From a bacterium (GTDB lineage: Bacteria > Zixibacteria > MSB-5A5 > GN15 > FEB-12): 9,499 nucleotides of DNA. Both the position numbers and the translations under genes were made by a program. Positions 5,394 to 9,499 of the stretch are shown here, in pieces. Each line of letters starts with the position of its first letter. Within the stretch, counting starts at the first letter, position 1. The notes under the pieces are model-generated. The model saw nothing but the letters and a program-made list of their open reading frames with translations. It made no database searches and was not told the origin of the DNA. The stretch spans positions 1 to 9,499 of the forward strand of contig DAOUUR010000058.1 in the NCBI GenBank assembly GCA_030668045.1, given 5' to 3'.

Positions 5394-8096
5394 TTAACCC
5401 GCAACTGGAGTCGCTTTCCCGCTGTCGATGGCAATCTGTTCGCATTGTTCGAGACGCTGGCGGGCGGGCGCAAAATTGGGGTCAAGATCGAGGATTCGCC
5501 GGTATCCCAGGATCGCCGAATCCCTATGTCCCATATGGAGATAGCAGTCCGATAGTCCAAACAAAGTCACCGGGTCGCTGCTGTTCTCCTTAAGGCAGCG
5601 CTCAAAGTAGGCAATAGCCGACTCGAAATTTCCCGTCCTGGTGTGCAAATCGCCCAAGATCCGCCAGACAGCGGGTTGATTCGGCTCTAATTCAATATAC
5701 TGCTCAAGCGCTGATATCGCTTCCTTTGGTTTGTTGAGGCGGGCAGTGGTCAGACCGTAGTTTAGATATGTAACCACAGGAACTTTTTTGGCCGCGAGAA
5801 CACGAGCATAGTATTTCTCAGCTTGGTCGTACTGTTCCATATTGAAACAACAATTGGCAAGATCGTTTAGAATCTCCGGGGAGTTCGGATTACCTTCAAG
5901 GATCACCCGGTACTGTTCGGCAGCGTCGGCATAGAGCTTCGCTTTGTAACAGGCACCAGCCATGAGTGAGCGGAGTTCCAGATCGTCATGGCCGACCGAG
6001 AGGGCTTTCTTGAAGATATCAATCGCTTCGTGGTAGCGGTCAAAATTGAGATAAAGCTGTCCGAGCCGCACCAGTGAGTTGGGATGGACCTTGTCCATCT
6101 CCAGTTCAAGGGCCATCTGGTGGTACTTCAGGAATTTGGATTCATCCTGACGGCGAAGACTAATATAGGCCAGTCCGAGAGCGGTCACCATATCGGTAAA
6201 CGAGTGTTCAATCTGGGCCAGGAAATATTTTTCCGCCTCTTCGTACTTTTCCTCGCCCATGTATATCTTACCCAACTGGCTGTTGGTATCGTAGTAGCCG
6301 TTGCTGAGTTCATAGACTTTCAGGAAATTGTCGCGGGCCCGGTCAGTCTCGCCATTTCTTTCGGCGTTGCGGCCAAGACCATAGTGAGCCGAGGCCTGAC
6401 TGGCGGGGTGAAACAGAATGAGCGAATCCTGGTTGGTGGTTCCATCAAATGTTTTTTGTGTCTCTATGTATTTCTCAAACCATGAATTTGACTCGTCGGT
6501 CTCCCCCAGTTCGCCATGGGTGTGCGCCATCACTAACATCGGGTCAAGATAATCCGGCTTGATTTCCAGAGCACGTCGGGCATACTCCATCGCCTTGTCA
6601 CGCTCCTGAACATACAGGCAAGCATAGGCGATCTGGTTGAGGCACATCAGATGAGTGGGGCGCTGGTTGCGATCGTTGGGGTCGGTCAACTCCACCGCAC
6701 GACTGGCCGCCTTGACGATCTGCGGCGAGAACTCTTCCCACCTGTCCATCCCCTCACCAAGCAGAAGCTGGGCGTAGTTGAAGAGAGCAAAAGTGTTGTC
6801 GGGATTCTCGGCCAGTTGTTTTTCCAGAAGCGGTTTGGATCGTTCGAATTTCTTTTTCATTTTGTCATTAGAGAGATCGTAACCAAGGTGTTTGAGGCGA
6901 ACGCTGGTGCGCAAGACTGGAAGATCGGGCGAAATCTTCAGGACATTGTGAACGATACCTTCGTACTTGAGATCGAGTTCACGCTTGAATATCCGAAACG
7001 AGTTCAAGAATGTAACTTTGCTTTCATCGGCACCATACACGTTGATGACATTAAACGAAATAACGCCGAAGCGGTCTTCTTCGATAGCTTGAAGCAATGT
7101 GGGGACATCATCTTCGACAATCCGTTCGTCGGCATCAATAATCAGAATCCAGTCACCGGTCGCCAGACTTGTCGAGTAGTTGCGATGAAATGAGAAGTCA
7201 TTGGCCCAGGGTTGATGATAGACTCTGGCTCCGTACGACTCGGCGATTTCGACCGTACGATCAGTTGAACCGGTATCGACAACAACGATTTCATCGACCC
7301 AGTTACGGATTGACTCCAGAGAACCGGGCAGCAATTCTTCTTCGTTCTTCACCATCATGCAGGCAGAGATGGAGGCTTTCTTCTTGAATGCCTCCTCAAG
7401 CATTCTTAACTCGTGAACTTGACTACAACGAGTCAGACCGACAGCCACAACTTCGCTTGACTCGACAAGGTTGCCGCTTGTCTTGAGCATCATCGAAAAA
7501 TTGATATACGGTAGATGATTGCCGGGGTCGGCCATTATTGCCCGCTCAAAAAACTCCGTAGCGGTCTTGATCTCTCTCTGCTCACGATACGCCGAGGCGA
7601 TTACATTGAGCAGTTGGGAGAGCCTGTTCTCTGTATAGGAGTATTCTTCAAGTTGCGGCAGGTGCCGGTTCTTCTCTCTGGCCAGTGCGATTACTTTCAA
7701 GCCGGCTTCAAGGGAGGTCTTGTACTCTCGCATTGAGTAGGCGACGTATGCCTTAATGAAATAGAGATCGGGGTTATCAGGAGCCTCACGCAAACCGGCA
7801 GCTATCGCTTTCTCTGCCTGAATGTATTCTCCGGAGTGAGCATGACCTATAGCCTTGAGACGAAGAAACTGGTTGCGTTGGAGCTGGTCGGAGATAGTCG
7901 GGTTGTCACCCAGCAATCTCAACGACTCAACAATTTTGCGTTCAGAACCTGGCTGGTCGCATTGCTCAGCTCTGGCGAGTATCGAAACGATCTCGTGGCT
8001 GGAAAGATTAGTTTTGTCGCGGAGAGCCGCCCTCTTGGGAGCGGTATTCTTGTTGATGCGATTGTTCGTTCTTGATTTTTTCTTCGACTTTCCCAT
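5394..8096 (-). CDS. TPR-repeat family-2 glycosyltransferase, probable flagellin glycosyltransferase
   Basis: This 900-residue protein combines a GT-A fold, family-2 glycosyltransferase with TPR repeats on both sides. Residues 1-30 are lysine/arginine/asparagine rich, without a signal peptide. TPR-like helices follow at about 75-235. The catalytic domain spans about 242-410: SISACMMVKNEEELL at 242-256, the nucleotide-sugar segment VVDTGSTDRT at 272-281, NDFSFHRN at 299-306, the metal-binding DADE at 321-324, and EGIVHN at 379-384, where the family often has a histidine. At least eight further TPR units fill 430-885. TPR domains commonly hold protein substrates (as in OGT), so a protein acceptor is likely. 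Its place between fliW and fliC points to flagellin, with O-linkage to Ser/Thr in the FliC variable domain; that substrate is inference. No membrane segment is seen, so it is presumably cytosolic and acts before export. The start has a weak AGGA very close to the ATG. Confidence 0.85.
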   Translation of the reverse strand: MGKSKKKSRTNNRINKNTAPKRAALRDKTNLSSHEIVSILARAEQCDQPGSERKIVESLRLLGDNPTISDQLQRNQFLRLKAIGHAHSGEYIQAEKAIAAGLREAPDNPDLYFIKAYVAYSMREYKTSLEAGLKVIALAREKNRHLPQLEEYSYTENRLSQLLNVIASAYREQREIKTATEFFERAIMADPGNHLPYINFSMMLKTSGNLVESSEVVAVGLTRCSQVHELRMLEEAFKKKASISACMMVKNEEELLPGSLESIRNWVDEIVVVDTGSTDRTVEIAESYGARVYHQPWANDFSFHRNYSTSLATGDWILIIDADERIVEDDVPTLLQAIEEDRFGVISFNVINVYGADESKVTFLNSFRIFKRELDLKYEGIVHNVLKISPDLPVLRTSVRLKHLGYDLSNDKMKKKFERSKPLLEKQLAENPDNTFALFNYAQLLLGEGMDRWEEFSPQIVKAASRAVELTDPNDRNQRPTHLMCLNQIAYACLYVQERDKAMEYARRALEIKPDYLDPMLVMAHTHGELGETDESNSWFEKYIETQKTFDGTTNQDSLILFHPASQASAHYGLGRNAERNGETDRARDNFLKVYELSNGYYDTNSQLGKIYMGEEKYEEAEKYFLAQIEHSFTDMVTALGLAYISLRRQDESKFLKYHQMALELEMDKVHPNSLVRLGQLYLNFDRYHEAIDIFKKALSVGHDDLELRSLMAGACYKAKLYADAAEQYRVILEGNPNSPEILNDLANCCFNMEQYDQAEKYYARVLAAKKVPVVTYLNYGLTTARLNKPKEAISALEQYIELEPNQPAVWRILGDLHTRTGNFESAIAYFERCLKENSSDPVTLFGLSDCYLHMGHRDSAILGYRRILDLDPNFAPARQRLEQCEQIAIDSGKATPVAG

Positions 8097-8111
8097 GTCC
8101 TACTCTCAATG

Positions 8112-8126
8112 CGGTCTTCCAGACCG
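8112..8126 (-). promoter_or_regulatory. Perfect hairpin with GGA triloop before the glycosyltransferase gene
   Basis: CGGUCU and AGACCG form a 6-bp stem closing a GGA triloop, ending 15 bases before the ATG at 8096. A second GGA lies in the weak ribosome site (GUAGGAC). The layout repeats the fliC leader in miniature: a GGA hairpin upstream and a GGA at the ribosome site. CsrA usually favours larger loops, so this is suggestive only. Confidence 0.35.
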
Positions 8127-8164
8127 GTTCGGTGTAGTCGCACGCCAGCCTGTTGGCCGGGGCG

Positions 8165-8192
8165 ATGATATCGTAAAGAGGCTGTCTGACAA
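8165..8192 (-). promoter_or_regulatory. Possible sigma-70-type promoter for the glycosyltransferase gene
   Basis: On the minus strand, TTGTCA (8192-8187) and TATCAT (8170-8165) are separated by 16 bases; each hexamer matches five of six consensus positions. It lies in the 126-base gap between fliW and the glycosyltransferase, leaving a leader of about 60 nt. Such matches also occur by chance. Confidence 0.3.
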
Positions 8193-8222
8193 TTTGCGAG
8201 CCTGGGTGTGACCCCGTCCGCA

Positions 8223-8708
8223 TCAGACTCCTGCCATCTCGTTTTCTCTGGTCGGCGCCGCCTTTGCGGTCTCCCCGACAGGCATCTGACTCATCAACGG
8301 AAACTTGATCTTATACTCGGAGTTGACCAGCACCAATTGTTTGGCCAGATTGTTCTCGGCGTTAATCATGATCGGTCCCTGGAGATTTGCCGAAATTTCC
8401 ATGGGGTTCTCGCCGATAGTGACGATGACGTAGGTCTCAACGTTGTTCACATCGTCGATCTTAATCTCGCCAATTTCCATGGCATTGATTTCGACCCGAT
8501 AGTCAGGATAAACCAGGATCGGGTTTACTACCAGAAAGGCAACCGCCGGTTCATCGACCGCCTGCAACCACATGAATGGCTGGATTTCGTCGATTTCGAT
8601 TAAGACAAATTGCTTGAAGTCCTCGAAGCCAAGAATCGGCTTGGCCATAGTTATGATTTTGTCTTCCGGTGTCTCTACAGGACCGAATCTCGTACTGTTT
8701 ACAATCAT
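8223..8708 (-). CDS. fliW: Flagellar assembly factor FliW
   Basis: FliW is a small cytosolic beta-barrel protein that binds free flagellin. In B. subtilis it also binds CsrA and relieves CsrA repression of flagellin translation once flagellin has been secreted. The 161-residue product matches the family along its length: TRFG at 6-9, KIIT at 17-20, GFED at 27-30, FMWLQAVDEPAVAFLVVNP at 45-63, PDYRVEI at 68-74, YVIVTIG at 93-99, ANLQGPIMIN at 107-116, KQLVL at 123-127 and SEYKIKFPL at 130-138. The last 20 or so residues (PVGETAKAAPTRENEM) form a polar tail beyond the usual domain. It begins 22 bases after flgL, suggesting one transcript. The ribosome site is weak (AGGGAUAGG), and AUAGG/CCUAU next to the ATG could partly mask it. 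The expected partner gene csrA is not immediately downstream. Confidence 0.95.
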   Translation of the reverse strand: MIVNSTRFGPVETPEDKIITMAKPILGFEDFKQFVLIEIDEIQPFMWLQAVDEPAVAFLVVNPILVYPDYRVEINAMEIGEIKIDDVNNVETYVIVTIGENPMEISANLQGPIMINAENNLAKQLVLVNSEYKIKFPLMSQMPVGETAKAAPTRENEMAGV

Positions 8709-8730
8709 AGGAACCTATCCCTTGCGCCGC

Positions 8731-9499
8731 TTACCATAAGAAGTCGAGAAGCGACGGCTGAATTATTTTGGCACTCGCTATCAACGAGGCCTTGTAATTA
8801 TTTTCATATGTAGCCAGTTCGGTAACGAGACGCGTAATATCGGCGTCTTCAACTTCCGAGAGCCGGCGAGTGAAAGTGAGTTCAATATCAACCAGGCGCG
8901 TGGAAGTATCTTCAAGACTAATACCACGGGCGCCAATTCCTGCACGCAGGTGTAGGAGGTGATCAATGGCATCATCCATATTCTGCATAAGCAGTCCCAC
9001 GCCTTCGGCATCGTTCGATTCAAGTGAGTCGGCCAGTACCAGCAGTGATCCCATCATGTCGCCCGAACCGAAGATGCCCATCTCCTTGGCGACCCGTCCG
9101 GTTCCGATATCGTTAATAGAAAGCGATGTTATTTGATTATTGTTTACAATCTGAATCCCGCGGTTATCGGCATTGATTGAGGCGGTAATATCAAGTCCAA
9201 GAGCCGGATTATTCAGGACATCCAACATATCCTGGATAGTGACAATCGTCGGGGCGGAGAGATCAACTGATCTCACGGTATCGCCCTGTCTGATCTCTAT
9301 GAGGCCCAGTTCCTGGCCGTAGGTGGCGTTCAGATCAGCCACATTGCTGGTGAGTGCGAGTGCCGGGTCAAGATCGGAACCATCCCGATCACCGTTAAAC
9401 TGGCTAAGAATGCCAAGATCAAGAGCGGTCGTATCACCGTTCTCCTCGACCTTGAAATCAACCACCGGGCTCAGGTCTGTTCCGACCAGGTTGGGAGCA
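8731..9499 (-). CDS. flgL: Flagellar hook-filament junction protein FlgL (5' end outside window)
   Basis: FlgL (HAP3) forms the junction ring between FlgK and the flagellin filament. The reading frame is open from the window edge; 255 residues and the stop are visible, so the flagellin-like N-terminal helices lie outside. A GTG at 9465 is not the start, because coding reads in from upstream (NLVGTDLSPVVDF). A central beta-rich part has a hook-IN-like stretch (TIQDMLDVLN, then ITASINADNRGIQIVNN). The C-terminal helices are typical of FlgL: NMDDAIDHLLHLRAGIGARG, then RRLSEVEDADITRLVTELATYENNYKASLIASAKIIQPSLLDFL. The SLLDFL ending and DADI...TEL pattern separate it from FliC, which ends QIVLQLF. 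It lies directly upstream of fliW, and flgL-fliW is a common pair; flgK would be expected outside the window. Confidence 0.93.
   Translation of the reverse strand, partial: APNLVGTDLSPVVDFKVEENGDTTALDLGILSQFNGDRDGSDLDPALALTSNVADLNATYGQELGLIEIRQGDTVRSVDLSAPTIVTIQDMLDVLNNPALGLDITASINADNRGIQIVNNNQITSLSINDIGTGRVAKEMGIFGSGDMMGSLLVLADSLESNDAEGVGLLMQNMDDAIDHLLHLRAGIGARGISLEDTSTRLVDIELTFTRRLSEVEDADITRLVTELATYENNYKASLIASAKIIQPSLLDFLW

Noticed and set aside
6651..7193. Long plus-strand frame of 180 codons opposite the glycosyltransferase gene
   Set aside because: It lies wholly antisense to a strongly supported gene, has no recognisable domain and no convincing start context; it mirrors the coding bias of the real gene.
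8008..8223. A 71-codon minus-strand frame whose ATG overlaps the fliW stop (TGATG), where csrA would often begin
   Set aside because: The product has no CsrA features (no MLxLTRK start), is not recognisable as anything else, has no clear ribosome site of its own, and its second half lies in a different frame over the start of the glycosyltransferase gene. The overlap is probably chance.
9463..9465. GTG at 9465 as the start of the FlgL-like gene
   Set aside because: The same frame stays open to the window edge with FlgL-like sequence, and the N-terminal helical region every FlgL needs would be missing; the true start is outside the window.

Overview
All the genes I can support lie on the minus strand. 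Read in the direction of transcription (high to low coordinates) they form a late flagellar filament cluster: flgL (hook-filament junction, 5' end outside the window), fliW (flagellin-binding assembly factor), a 900-residue TPR/family-2 glycosyltransferase, fliC (large flagellin), fliD (large filament cap) and fliS (flagellin chaperone, last codons outside the window). No RNA gene, CRISPR array, insertion sequence or plus-strand gene is supported. No gene-free stretch exceeds 300 bases; the longest, 271 bases upstream of fliC, is rich in signals.

The host is a flagellated bacterium of moderate GC content. FliW together with a TPR-glycosyltransferase, a 730-residue flagellin and a 779-residue cap suggests a deep-branching Gram-negative lineage (for example Zixibacteria or another FCB-type or deltaproteobacterium-like group). 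This is only an impression, because no phylogenetic marker is present.

The genes follow filament building order. FlgL forms the junction on which FliD caps the growing filament. FliS holds FliC unfolded before export. FliW senses free flagellin. The glycosyltransferase, placed between fliW and fliC, probably glycosylates the Ser/Thr-rich surface domain of FliC.

The most interesting part is the 5' leader of fliC. A sigma-28-like promoter (TTAA-N15-GCCGATTA) would start a leader of about 200 nt. That leader can fold into four separate hairpins, each showing a GGA motif in its loop, and the last contains the Shine-Dalgarno sequence. This is what an array of CsrA sites would look like, and it resembles the two-site CsrA/FliW control of Bacillus subtilis hag, but with more hairpins. 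No csrA follows fliW here; the glycosyltransferase occupies that place. A GGA-loop hairpin also lies just upstream of the glycosyltransferase start. Strong inverted repeats sit between fliC and fliD and around the end of fliD.
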